From Robertmurraya sp. FSL R5-0851 (GTDB taxonomy: Bacteria > Bacillota > Bacilli > Bacillales > Cytobacillaceae), in the NCBI RefSeq assembly GCF_038002965.1, contig NZ_JBBOOE010000001.1, forward strand, positions 4,507,001-4,571,000: a stretch of 64,000 nt of DNA. Direction: 5' to 3'. The notes beneath the pieces are model-generated. The model worked only from the letters and a program-made list of their open reading frames with translations. It was not told the DNA's origin and made no database searches. This document shows, piece by piece, positions 25,525 through 34,041 of this stretch; positions within the stretch are counted from its first letter, which is position 1, and every line of letters begins with the position of its first letter. The position numbers and the translations under genes were made by a program.

Positions 25525-25697
25525 TCGGTGACAGACACCACAAAAAGACAAATCACCCCATATTGTCCACGGACGGTGTCTGTCACCGCAGAAAGACAGA
25601 TTGGTCCTTTTTGTCCGCCTGGAGTGGACACTCATTAAACTGTCCGCCTGAGGTGGAAAAATAATGTGTTTTGTCCACGAAGGGTGACAGACACCCT
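25525..25697. repeat. 48-bp palindromic repeat array, locus C
   Basis: Units centred on GGTGACAGACACC, GGTGTCTGTCACC and GGAGTGGACACTC are exactly 48 bp apart (GTG at 25528, 25576, 25624); two shorter-spaced units follow, the last with GGGTGACAGACACC. The array lies between mbl and flhO. Confidence 0.8.
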
Positions 25698-25710
25698 ATA
25701 TCCGCAAACG

Positions 25711-25739
25711 AAAGGCACTTCCGGACGGAAGTGCCTTTT
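25711..25739 (-). terminator. Terminator after mbl
   Basis: AAAGGCACTTCCG and CGGAAGTGCCTTT form a perfect 13-bp stem with a 2-nt centre; T-rich on the minus-strand 3' side. Confidence 0.85.
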
Positions 25740-25747
25740 GGTTGGTT

Positions 25748-26749
25748 TTAGCCTAGTCTTCTGCGTGGGAGACGGTCGATGTTATCAAGCATGATGCCTG
25801 TTCCGATCGCTACGCAGTCCATTGGGTTTTCTGCTACTAATACAGGGACCTTCAGCTCTTCGGCAAGAAGCATGTCGATACCGTGTAGTAGTGCTCCTCC
25901 ACCTGTTAAAATCACACCACGGTCAATGATGTCCGCAGATAATTCTGGTGGTGTTCTCTCAAGAACAGATTTTGCCGCTTGTACAATGACAGCCACTGAT
26001 TCGCGAAGAGCTCCTTCGATTTCTTCTGAACGAACTGTGATCGTGCGTGGAAGTCCTGATACCATGTCACGACCGCGAATTTCCATTTCCTCTGAACGAG
26101 AACCTGGGAAAACTGTCCCGATATTGATTTTGATATTCTCTGCCGTACGCTCACCGATTAATAATTTATATTGACGCTTAATATAATGGAGAATTTCGTT
26201 ATCGAACTTATCTCCAGCCATCTTAATCGAAGAAGAAGTAACGATATCACCCATAGAAAGAACAGCCACATCCGTTGTTCCGCCACCGATATCAACAACC
26301 ATATTTCCGCTTGGCATGAAAATGTCCATTCCTGCGCCAATAGCTGCCACCTTTGGCTCCTCTTCTAAGTAAACCTTTTTCCCGCCGCTCTTCTCAGCCG
26401 CTTCTTTAATTGCCTTTTGCTCAACGCTTGTAATGTTCGTTGGGCAGCAAATCAAAATGCGTGGCTTAGATAAGAAGCCTTTCACATTTAACTTATTAAT
26501 AAAGTGCTTTAGCATCGCTTCGGTTACGTCGAAGTCAGCGATTACTCCATCCTTCAGCGGGCGAATCGCAACGATATTCCCTGGTGTACGTCCAACCATC
26601 TTTCTCGCTTCTTCACCAACCGCAAGCACACGATTCGTATTCTTATCTATAGCCACAACTGATGGTTCATTTAACACAATGCCGCGGCCCTTCACATGGA
26701 TCAGTACGTTAGCTGTTCCTAAATCGATTCCAATATCTCTCGCAAACAT
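25748..26749 (-). CDS. mbl: Rod shape-determining protein Mbl (MreB-like actin)
   Basis: A 333-residue bacterial actin. MFARDIGIDLGTANVLIHVKG is the phosphate-1 region and NMVVDIGGGTTDVAVLS the phosphate-2 region; ILTGGGALLHGIDMLLAEEL is the adenosine loop. Mbl forms membrane-associated filaments that guide peptidoglycan synthesis along the sidewall. The longest frame begins at 26809, but the ATG at 26749 gives the family's usual length and N-terminus and has AAGGAGG 11 nt upstream. It is downstream of spoIIID, as in B. subtilis, but has its own promoter. Confidence 0.96.
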   Translation of the reverse strand: MFARDIGIDLGTANVLIHVKGRGIVLNEPSVVAIDKNTNRVLAVGEEARKMVGRTPGNIVAIRPLKDGVIADFDVTEAMLKHFINKLNVKGFLSKPRILICCPTNITSVEQKAIKEAAEKSGGKKVYLEEEPKVAAIGAGMDIFMPSGNMVVDIGGGTTDVAVLSMGDIVTSSSIKMAGDKFDNEILHYIKRQYKLLIGERTAENIKINIGTVFPGSRSEEMEIRGRDMVSGLPRTITVRSEEIEGALRESVAVIVQAAKSVLERTPPELSADIIDRGVILTGGGALLHGIDMLLAEELKVPVLVAENPMDCVAIGTGIMLDNIDRLPRRRLG

Positions 26750-26886
26750 CCTTTTCATTTCCTCCTTGAAAGGTAACAATCGTATTCGTGCTCTTCTCAT
26801 ATATATCATGGGTTAAATTCTCATTAAAAACTCGGTGTGTAGGAAAAGAGACTTACCTATTACGAACCTAATGTCTCTAATAGAGT

Positions 26887-26916
26887 ATTTTATCACAAAT
26901 AGGTAAATTACAATAA
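26887..26916 (-). promoter_or_regulatory. Probable sigma-A promoter of mbl
   Basis: Minus strand TTATTG, 18-bp spacer, TAAAAT, with TG one base before the -10 (extended -10). Confidence 0.5.
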
Positions 26917-27048
26917 TAATTTGGTCAAAAAGACAGACAAAATGTCAAAAAAACTTTTGAATACGAAAATTCACTACCCTTTTCTTTGTAAAACAAGGCT
27001 AATACCCGTTTTTTTAGGTCCTTCCGCAAAAGGTAATTTGCACAAACA

Positions 27049-27078
27049 AAAACCTCCCATAATAGATATGGAAGGTTT
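27049..27078 (-). terminator. Terminator after spoIIID
   Basis: Minus strand AACCTTCCATA pairs with TATGGGAGGTT (one G-T pair) and is followed by TTTGTTTG. Confidence 0.8.
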
Positions 27079-27084
27079 TAAAAA

Positions 27085-27357
27085 TCACTTTACAGGCTCG
27101 CCTTCTAGTTCTTCTTTCTTATACTTCATTTTTGTCGCTTCTCCCCCACGCAGGTGGCGGATGGATTTATGGTAATCTAATATGTCCTTCACTTCGTTTG
27201 CCAGTTCTGGGTTTATCTCGGGTAGTCTTTCAGTTAGATCTTTATGGACTGTACTTTTGGACACGCCAAACTCCTTCGCGATTACGCGAACTGTTTTTCT
27301 CGTCTCCACGATATACTTTCCAATCTTGATAGTTCTCTCTTTGATGTAATCGTGCAC
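27085..27357 (-). CDS. spoIIID: Sporulation transcriptional regulator SpoIIID
   Basis: A 90-residue DNA-binding protein nearly identical to B. subtilis SpoIIID (MHDYIKERTIKIGKYIVET start). The helix-turn-helix is TVRVIAKEFGVSKSTVHKDL, followed by a basic C-terminal helix. It activates or represses many sigma-E genes in the mother cell and promotes sigK expression. The GTG start at 27357 follows GGGAGGG. A sigma-E-like promoter is seen 170-200 bp upstream. Confidence 0.97.
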   Translation of the reverse strand: MHDYIKERTIKIGKYIVETRKTVRVIAKEFGVSKSTVHKDLTERLPEINPELANEVKDILDYHKSIRHLRGGEATKMKYKKEELEGEPVK

Positions 27358-27526
27358 ACCACTCGCCCTCCCTAAATTGGATGTGAGAAGTGTGAAATGA
27401 GACTCGCTTCCGCTTTTGGTGTACTGTTACCCGCACAACATCCATTATTATTTTCAAAAAACAATTTCTTCTGAGCATTGTGTGCGGCAGAAAGTGTGAC
27501 ACTTTCTAAACTTTACAAGGAATAAA

Positions 27527-27556
27527 CATGTATGGAACTAAATCTCGCGCATTTGC
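27527..27556 (-). promoter_or_regulatory. Candidate sigma-E promoter of spoIIID
   Basis: Minus strand CATACATG fits the sigma-E -10 (CATACA-T); GCAAATG 15 bp upstream is a weak -35. Sigma-E control of spoIIID is known in B. subtilis. Confidence 0.45.
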
Positions 27557-28011
27557 AAACGACTCCTCACCTCATACACTCTCTTTGTAGGTTTGTAACA
27601 GTTTATTAGCTTGGTTGATAATTTATGCACGAAAAACTCAATAGGGACAAGGCTTATTGAAAATTTTTTGAAAAATCGGACAAAAGAAACCTTTCCGCTC
27701 TTATTTATTTCGTAATAAATGTTACAAAATCGGCACAAACAAAAAGGACCATTCGATATAAAGGACAAGCACTTATCATTTACCGGTCATTTTGACCCTA
27801 TTGTCGTAAATTCTAGAAATACCTTCCAAAAGTGTAGGTCGTATTATGCCAAAATTCCTCACAGTTTGTTGAAAAATAGGCGAAAGGTTTTAAGAAGCCT
27901 GTCGAAATTTTAGAGAGGTTATCCCTATTGTCTACCCAGGGACATATTACGTAGAATGAGGTGAATTTATACATAAATATTGGTTTTATTACTACATTTT
28001 GGGGAGATATT
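27557..28011. other. Divergent intergenic region between spoIIID and LysM gene
   Basis: About 450 bp without a convincing gene. A 76-codon frame at 27538-27768 (minus) lacks a ribosome binding site and any recognisable motif. The region is A/T-rich and must hold the LysM gene's promoter, which I could not pin down; a GACATATT at about 27939 resembles a sigma-E -35 but no -10 is properly spaced. Confidence 0.5.
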
Positions 28012-28848
28012 ATGGACTATACAAGAAAAGCACGGATTCAAAACAAAAGAAAAGCAGCGGCCAAGGCAAACCGTCGTAAACTGGCTGGTGTGACTATGAT
28101 GGCAGCGATTACAGCTTCATCCTTATTTGGATCTGGTATGAAGTCTGCAAAAGCAGAAACAGAGGCTGGCATATACACCGTTCAAAAAGGTGATACCCTT
28201 ACACGCATTGCAAAACAATACAATGTAAGCGTAAAAGAGCTGATGAAGGAAAATAAGCTCGTTTCCGACAAAATATATATCGGCCAAAAACTTGAGGTTC
28301 CTACTCACCTTGGGGAAGAAGATAACTACGAAGAGATTTCCGTACAATCACATAAAGTGGTTTCCGGTGATACGTTATATCGGATTTCTGTAAAATACGG
28401 AACAACGATTTCAGAACTTAAAAAAATGAATAGTCTATCGTCCAATACAATCAAAATCGGACAAACGCTACTCATTCCATCGAAAGAAAAGGAAATCTCA
28501 CAAAAAGCAAAGCAGCTTGCAAAGTTTTATACCGTTGCCCCTGGAGATACCATCTATGGGTTATCCAAGCGCTTTGGTACGTCCATCGAAGTACTAAAGG
28601 GTCAAAACGGCCTGAATACAGAAATGATCTTAATCGGGCAAAAAATACTGATTACCGATACACCCGTTACCACAAGGGCCAAAGTGGTTGGTGCGATTGA
28701 CAAGTTTACTGTCGAGTTCCAAACAGCCGCTGGATCACTTCCCTTAAAAGTGTCTTACGGAACGGCTGAGGCCTATCAAAAGCTCTCAGGTAAAGAGTAC
28801 ATTCTTTCCTATAAAAACGGTGCGTTAGTCTCCATTCAACCGGAATAA
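28012..28848 (+). CDS. Secreted protein with three LysM domains
   Basis: A 278-residue exported wall-binding protein. The N-terminus is strongly basic (RKARIQNKRKAAAKANRRK), followed by a hydrophobic stretch and a probable cleavage site after MKSAKA. Three LysM domains follow: YTVQKGDTLTRIAKQYNVS, HKVVSGDTLYRISVKYG and FYTVAPGDTIYGLSKRFG, each ending in IGQ-K/T-L-x-I/V-P-like strands. A ~60-residue C-terminal region has no known motif. The ATG at 28012 has GGGGAG upstream; the longer frame from 27961 does not. LysM domains bind GlcNAc chains of peptidoglycan. Being divergent from spoIIID it could be spore-related, but this is only inference. Confidence 0.82.
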   Translation: MDYTRKARIQNKRKAAAKANRRKLAGVTMMAAITASSLFGSGMKSAKAETEAGIYTVQKGDTLTRIAKQYNVSVKELMKENKLVSDKIYIGQKLEVPTHLGEEDNYEEISVQSHKVVSGDTLYRISVKYGTTISELKKMNSLSSNTIKIGQTLLIPSKEKEISQKAKQLAKFYTVAPGDTIYGLSKRFGTSIEVLKGQNGLNTEMILIGQKILITDTPVTTRAKVVGAIDKFTVEFQTAAGSLPLKVSYGTAEAYQKLSGKEYILSYKNGALVSIQPE

Positions 28849-28852
28849 AATA

Positions 28853-28880
28853 AAGAGCATGGGGAACCCCCCATGCTCTT
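28853..28880. terminator. Bidirectional terminator between LysM gene and exonuclease
   Basis: AAGAGCATGGGG and CCCCATGCTCTT form a 12-bp stem. The minus-strand gene's stop codon overlaps it; T-rich sequence follows on the minus side. Confidence 0.8.
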
Positions 28881-29544
28881 ACAACTGTAAGGAACGTGCT
28901 TGACTCTCTGTTGCCTTCACAAGCTCCCCCCACGTACGATAGCCGCGATCACGAAATTGCTGGATAAGCTCCACAAATAAATACGCCGTAGTCTTCGCAT
29001 CACCTACCGCATTATGCCGCTCATAAATTCTTGTTCCAAACGCACGCGCGTATCTCTCCAGGTCGCGCATATCATAGGACGGAGCAAGAAACCCGATCAG
29101 ATCAAGTGTATCGATTGTAAAAGTCCCCTTTAACCCGAGCTTTTCCCGTTTCAACTCATTTTTCAACACCAGTGCATCAAAGCTTACATAATGCCCGACC
29201 AGACTCACCGTTTCCTGCTTTCTCACATACGAAAAGAACTCAGAAATGGCCTCCAATGCATAGGGTGCACCAGCCACTTGCTCATTAGAAATAGATGTCA
29301 ATTCCGTTATTTCCCGAGAAATTTGTCGAGATGGATTCACATACGTTTGAAAGCTAGAAGCCTCATCAACCTTAAAACCCTCTACTAAAACGGCCCCAAT
29401 TTCTATTAATCTGTCCGATGTAGCTATTTCGAACCCTGTCGTTTCCGTGTCAAAAACGACAAATTTCAGCTGTTCTAGTGGAGTGGATAACGGTATTTCC
29501 TGATATAGAAGCGGGCAGGTGATTGATTTTCGTAAAAAAAACAT
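28879..29544 (-). CDS. DnaQ-like DEDDh 3'-5' exonuclease
   Basis: A 221-residue exonuclease-fold protein with VVFDTETTG (D32, E34), LVGHYVSFDALVL (middle Asp) and ERHNAVGDAKTTA (His and last Asp), so all DEDDh residues are present. The family degrades ssDNA or RNA from the 3' end; DnaQ-like proteins also act in oligoribonucleotide turnover. The ATG at 29544 follows GGAGGGAAGAA; the longer frame from 29577 would overlap the upstream gene. It lies 13 nt after the nucleotidyltransferase-like gene and is the last gene of the symporter cluster. This pairing is known from other bacteria, but the substrate is not. Confidence 0.87.
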   Translation of the reverse strand: MFFLRKSITCPLLYQEIPLSTPLEQLKFVVFDTETTGFEIATSDRLIEIGAVLVEGFKVDEASSFQTYVNPSRQISREITELTSISNEQVAGAPYALEAISEFFSYVRKQETVSLVGHYVSFDALVLKNELKREKLGLKGTFTIDTLDLIGFLAPSYDMRDLERYARAFGTRIYERHNAVGDAKTTAYLFVELIQQFRDRGYRTWGELVKATESQARSLQL

Positions 29545-29557
29545 TTCTTCCCTCCTT

Positions 29558-31441
29558 CTATACAGTAAAGTTAGCAAACACTTGGCTTTGCAACTCTTTT
29601 AATGATTTTAAACTAAGAATAAGCTCTTCTTTTTCACGAGTGGATAGTCTAGCAAACTCAATATGGGACTTTCCTTGATGCTGCCAGCGCTGAGTCACAT
29701 TTAGCCGCAGAACCTCTTCCACCGCCTGCTTCAAATCGTTGGCAAACACCTCCGACAGCACCCCTTTCTCTTTTAAAAAAGAGATCTTGGCAACGGACGT
29801 CCCAGACATTCCCCCATGTAAAAGAGTGAGAATTTGCAAACTATGATGATAAGGAAATAATACTTCCTTTTTCATATCCAACTGCTTACGCTCAAGCTTA
29901 AATAAGGAACGTATCGGCTGATCCAGAGTCGGAATCACATGCTCTCTTTCCACTTGAGAGAGTCGAAATAGAAAGATTTTGGAACGCTGTAATAGCTCTC
30001 GTATTCCCTCTTCAAATCTCTCATGCAACGGATGAGATCCTGTTAAAAATCGATATGAAAAGAAGTTTTGCGCTAATAGGAGATGGTCATTGGTCGCTTG
30101 CAGCATCCACCCTCTTACTCTTTCTTGCCACACTTCAATGGTCCCCCGCCATTTTCCCTCACTACACATCATCAAACCTAGACAACGTGCATAACCTGCT
30201 TTTTCAAGCATGTTGGTAATCTCCCTACCTAATCTTGAAAAATACTCGTTGTACTCCTCCTTCTCGTAAACAAGGAAATGATCCTGATCGGTGAGCAAAA
30301 ACTGCTCGCCACGGCCCGCACTTCCCATTTGATAAAAAGCAAACGCACAAGGAACCTGTTCTCCCACTGCCTCTATGGAAAGCTCCACCGCTCTCTTTAC
30401 TAGTCGATTGTACAACCCAGTCACAATCTCTAACGTTTTTAACATAGGAATCTTGTCTTTAATCAGCGTTCCAAGAATGTCATAAATCGCTTTTTTCACA
30501 GAAACAATCGTCTCTTCTGTGCATTTCTCAATCTTTTGAATCGTCTTCATCACATTTTCGTTCTTTTTCCTTAATAAATCGGATAATGTGACCACTCCGA
30601 TGAGCTTTTCACCTTCTACAACTGGCAAATGCTTGATTCCTTTTAATAGTATTAAAGATAAAGCATCATAATAATAGGAGAAACGCGAGATCGTCACTGG
30701 ATGAGGTGTCATGACCTCACGTGCGACACCATCCAAAGATCGCCCCGCCGCAATCACCCGCTCGACCATGTCCCGTTCTGTAATGATTCCATTAAGTCTT
30801 CCATTTTCCGTGACAAGTACTGAGCTTGTGCGCTCTTTATGCATCAGAAGGGCGGCCTCTTGTACCGTTGTTGTCGGGGAAACACTAACCACTCGGTCCG
30901 TCATCAAATCTTGAACGCGCAGCATGAATGCATCTCTTTCTCCAAAATCACGTGCCAGCTGAACCTGCTCCGCTAACGAGGTATAAATGTCCTTAAGCCG
31001 CACGCTCACCTGAGCTAATAAATAATCATGAACATTCGGGTCATCCCAACGCTTGGCAATGACGGTAAAAGGGATATACAGGGCTTTGCACGGTTCGACC
31101 GCGCGTACCTCTACTTGAGTGGCGGCCTCCTTGCCTGGCTTGGAAACACCTAGGAAATCAGCTAAACTCGAAATGCCAATCAACTCCCCCTTTTGAACTA
31201 CTTCAAGTACTTCCTCCTGCGTCCCTAGCTCATTTTTTATAAACACTTCAGCGATCCCCGATAGGATGAGGAGCAAGCCGTCACGTGGAGCCTCTTTTTT
31301 CAGCATCGTTTCCTGCTTTTCATACATTCGAAGCTCGCAAAGCTCGATAAGGGAAAGGGCCATACGGACATCCACCCCTTGAAAAAAGGGGTGAAACCGT
31401 ACAGCCTCTAAAATGGTTTCCTTATAATTCTTTGGTTCCAT
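29558..31441 (-). CDS. cNMP-binding/CBS/DUF294 nucleotidyltransferase-like protein
   Basis: A 627-residue multidomain cytoplasmic protein. Residues about 13-135 resemble a cyclic-nucleotide-binding domain; 173-295 form a pair of CBS domains (DLMTDRVVSVSPTTTVQEA, EVMTPHPVTISRFSYYYDA). Residues about 320-470 are the DUF294 nucleotidyltransferase-like domain, with the GlnD-type motif GSAGRGEQFLLTDQD at 373-387; a helical DUF294 C-terminal domain follows. The motif suggests active nucleotidyl transfer to a protein or small target, controlled by nucleotides bound to the N-terminal domains. The ATG overlaps the symporter gene's 3' end by 20 bp, so regulation of that transporter is an attractive inference. 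Confidence 0.85.
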   Translation of the reverse strand: MEPKNYKETILEAVRFHPFFQGVDVRMALSLIELCELRMYEKQETMLKKEAPRDGLLLILSGIAEVFIKNELGTQEEVLEVVQKGELIGISSLADFLGVSKPGKEAATQVEVRAVEPCKALYIPFTVIAKRWDDPNVHDYLLAQVSVRLKDIYTSLAEQVQLARDFGERDAFMLRVQDLMTDRVVSVSPTTTVQEAALLMHKERTSSVLVTENGRLNGIITERDMVERVIAAGRSLDGVAREVMTPHPVTISRFSYYYDALSLILLKGIKHLPVVEGEKLIGVVTLSDLLRKKNENVMKTIQKIEKCTEETIVSVKKAIYDILGTLIKDKIPMLKTLEIVTGLYNRLVKRAVELSIEAVGEQVPCAFAFYQMGSAGRGEQFLLTDQDHFLVYEKEEYNEYFSRLGREITNMLEKAGYARCLGLMMCSEGKWRGTIEVWQERVRGWMLQATNDHLLLAQNFFSYRFLTGSHPLHERFEEGIRELLQRSKIFLFRLSQVEREHVIPTLDQPIRSLFKLERKQLDMKKEVLFPYHHSLQILTLLHGGMSGTSVAKISFLKEKGVLSEVFANDLKQAVEEVLRLNVTQRWQHQGKSHIEFARLSTREKEELILSLKSLKELQSQVFANFTV

Positions 31442-33089
31442 CGTTCATCCAAACCTCACCATTCTTATACACCATCTGCTCTGGATAGCGTAAATCAATC
31501 ACTTCCTCTTGGATTTTCTGAGATGGAGCCTCCGTTGATAAAGAAACGATAATATTCGTTAAGAACGCCGCTGCTGCTCCAAACACTCCCGCTCCTGTAT
31601 CAATAATGCCTAAAATCGTAAATCCACCGTATTTCGCAGCAAAAATATACGTTAAGGTTACACCTAACCCAACTAATAGACCTGCGATTACTCCTTTTGC
31701 ATTCGAACGCTTCCACCAAACACCAAGAACAAGTGCTGGGAAGAATGTTCCTGTCGCAAGCGCAAACGCCCAAGCCACAATCTGTGTGATCGCTCCTGGT
31801 GGGTTAAGAGCGATCAACCCTGCAAATAAAGTCGCGATAACGATCGACCAGCGAGCTACAGAAAGACGTTTCTTTTCCGTCGAATTTGGCTTCATGACAC
31901 GGTAGTAAATATCATGTGCAAAGGAAGAAGAGATCGCAATCATCAGTCCACCTGCTGTAGATAATGCCGCAGCCATTGCACCAGCAGCGACCAAACCGAT
32001 AACGAATACACCAAGATTCGCAATTTCAGGTGTCGCCATAACAACAATATCGTTAGAAATCACGAGCTCGCTCCACTGAAGAATGCCATCACCATTCCCA
32101 TCAGCTACTTGAAGCTTTCCAGTATCCACCCATGTTTTTGTCCAAGCTGGAAGCTCAGAAATTTTACTACCAGCCACTTTTGTCATTAAAATAAAGCGTG
32201 AAAACGCCGCATAAGCTGGTGCCGATAAGTACAATAATCCGATGAATAGCAGAGCCCAAGCTCCTGACCAACGAGCCGCTTTCATCGTGGATACCGTATA
32301 GAAACGTACGATGACGTGTGGAAGTCCAGCCGTTCCAGCCATAAGCGTAAACATAAGAGCCAGGAACTGCCACTTCGTTCCGTTCGTAAACGGTGCAAAG
32401 TATTCTGAAATGCCAAGTTCCCTATCGAGTTCACCCATTTTTCCAACAAGCTCCCCGTACGATAGCCACGGCATCGGGTTCCCTGTAATTTGCAAGCTCA
32501 TAAAAATAACAGGAATCAAGTAAGCAATAATTAAAATAATATACTGTGCTACCTGCGTCCATGTAATCCCCTTCATTCCTCCGAACGCTGCATAAAAGGC
32601 GATTAACACCACCCCGATCATCGTTCCAAGCTTTGCATCGATTTCAAACAATCGCCCGATAACTACCCCAGAGCCTGACAACTGACCGATTGAATACGTA
32701 AAAGAAATAATGATCGTAATGACAGCCGCAATCACACGAGCCGTATGACTGTCAAATCGGTCACCGATAAATTCAGGAACCGTGTAGCGACCGTACTTAC
32801 GAAGCTGTGGAGCAAGTAAGAACGTCAGCAATAAATATCCGCCCGTCCAGCCCATGATATAAGCAAGACCATCGTATCCGAGTAGCATGATCGTACCTGC
32901 CATACCAATGAATGAAGCTGCACTCATCCAATCCGCCCCAATAGCCATCCCGTTAAAAATAGGCGGTACCCCGCGTCCGGCTACATAGAAATCAGAGGTT
33001 GCCTTCGCCTTGTTGTATAAGGCAATCCCGATATACAGGGCAAACGTCGCTAAAATGATCGTTAATGAGACCAAGAATTGTGTATCCAA
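31422..33089 (-). CDS. Sodium:solute symporter (ActP-like SSS family)
   Basis: A 555-residue membrane transporter with about 13 helices. FYVAGRGVPPIFNGMAIGADWMSAASFIG and RYTVPEFIGDRFDS are typical of the acetate/monocarboxylate-type SSS proteins that work with a small DUF4212 partner. It should import a short carboxylate with Na+. The TTG start at 33089 is supported by AGGGGGG 7 nt upstream. It lies between the DUF4212 gene and the nucleotidyltransferase-like gene in one operon. Confidence 0.9.
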   Translation of the reverse strand: MDTQFLVSLTIILATFALYIGIALYNKAKATSDFYVAGRGVPPIFNGMAIGADWMSAASFIGMAGTIMLLGYDGLAYIMGWTGGYLLLTFLLAPQLRKYGRYTVPEFIGDRFDSHTARVIAAVITIIISFTYSIGQLSGSGVVIGRLFEIDAKLGTMIGVVLIAFYAAFGGMKGITWTQVAQYIILIIAYLIPVIFMSLQITGNPMPWLSYGELVGKMGELDRELGISEYFAPFTNGTKWQFLALMFTLMAGTAGLPHVIVRFYTVSTMKAARWSGAWALLFIGLLYLSAPAYAAFSRFILMTKVAGSKISELPAWTKTWVDTGKLQVADGNGDGILQWSELVISNDIVVMATPEIANLGVFVIGLVAAGAMAAALSTAGGLMIAISSSFAHDIYYRVMKPNSTEKKRLSVARWSIVIATLFAGLIALNPPGAITQIVAWAFALATGTFFPALVLGVWWKRSNAKGVIAGLLVGLGVTLTYIFAAKYGGFTILGIIDTGAGVFGAAAAFLTNIIVSLSTEAPSQKIQEEVIDLRYPEQMVYKNGEVWMNDGTKEL

Positions 33090-33149
33090 ATGTATTCCCC
33101 CCTATGGATTGATTTCGCTTTTTCTATTTGAGACCCCGAGCATTCCCCT

Positions 33150-33452
33150 TTAATGCTCGAACACTTTTCCAGAACTGATTTGTTCATTTTTGCTCTCATC
33201 AATTCCGTATTTTTTGTCCACATTGTCACTTAGCTTGGCATTTACAAATAGTAAAATGATAAACGTGATCACTGCCCCTTGAGCTCCCATAAAGTAATGA
33301 AGGGGAAACCCATTAATTGAATACTGACTTAGTGGCTCAGCAAAAAAGACTACTCCAAAGGAAACGAGAAACCAGACGATAAAATAAATAATAATATTGC
33401 GTGTTCTTTCGCGGAAATAACGATCGGCTACCTCTTTATCAATTTTCTTCAC
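33150..33452 (-). CDS. DUF4212 small subunit of sodium/solute symporter
   Basis: A 100-residue protein starting VKKIDKEVADRYFRERTRN, with two membrane helices (IIIYFIVWFLVSFGVVFF and FMGAQGAVITFIILLFV) joined by FAEPLSQYSINGFPLHY, a DUF4212 signature. This family always accompanies a specific SSS symporter. The GTG at 33452 is preceded by GGGGGTG; the longer frame from 33509 lacks a good site. It is first in the four-gene cluster. Confidence 0.87.
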   Translation of the reverse strand: MKKIDKEVADRYFRERTRNIIIYFIVWFLVSFGVVFFAEPLSQYSINGFPLHYFMGAQGAVITFIILLFVNAKLSDNVDKKYGIDESKNEQISSGKVFEH

Positions 33453-33581
33453 ACTTACACCCCCATGAAAAATGATGTTCTTGTGCGGTTCTAGATGTTT
33501 CTCACACAACCCTCCTTTCTATTCGAAAAATATATATGAACTTTTACTCGCCGGTTATGCAAGAAAAAGTCATCAACCTTT

Positions 33582-33761
33582 TTAACTTAAGCTGAAGATA
33601 AACTTGATGGTATCAATGAATGGCATAGGAACTAGGATGATTTGAACGATGAAGTAGACGAAAATGGATAGGAATGGAATAACTAAGAAGAAGGGTCTTT
33701 TCTTTTTAAATGCAAAAAATAAACAAACGACAGAGATGAGAAGTAAGCTTAAAAAGATCAT
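33582..33761 (-). CDS. Small hydrophobic membrane protein (59 aa), unknown
   Basis: A 59-residue protein with two membrane helices separated by a KKKRP turn (MIFLSLLLISVVCLFFAFKK; FFLVIPFLSIFVYFIVQII). The ATG at 33761 has GGAGG with good spacing; the longer frame from 33794 does not. I do not recognise the family. It is upstream of and codirectional with the DUF4212 gene (130 nt apart) and could be cotranscribed. No terminator is seen between them. Confidence 0.6.
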   Translation of the reverse strand: MIFLSLLLISVVCLFFAFKKKRPFFLVIPFLSIFVYFIVQIILVPMPFIDTIKFIFSLS

Positions 33762-34014
33762 TTCTTGCCTCCTTTTATGTGAAAGCGTTAACAATTTTTA
33801 CTTTTCTGAAATTTTAAGAAAATTCAATACTTATTATCTACATAAACCGTCTCTTGGTCAAGTAAGACTAGCCAGTAAATTCTCAGAGAGCTTGTCGAAA
33901 TTTGAAGATAAACCTTGAAAACCCAACATTACCAATACTTTCCTTTTAAAACTGCCGTCGAAAACTTTTTCATCCAAGGAGTTTGTAAGATTAGTTAACA
34001 CGGTCTTGAAATTA

Positions 34015-34041
34015 GAAAAAGCATGTGAAACCTCACATGCT
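34015..34041 (-). terminator. Terminator after pcp
   Basis: Minus strand GCATGTGA pairs with TCACATGC, flanked by A and TTTTTC. The pcp stop codon lies within the 5' arm. Confidence 0.82.

Noticed and set aside
27538..27768. 76-codon minus-strand ORF upstream of spoIIID
   Set aside because: No ribosome binding site, and the Cys-rich odd composition is unlike its neighbours; it overlaps the likely spoIIID promoter.
27939..27990. Possible sigma-E or sigma-K promoter of the LysM gene
   Set aside because: GACATATT and TATACATA occur but their spacing (about 19 bp) fits neither sigma factor.
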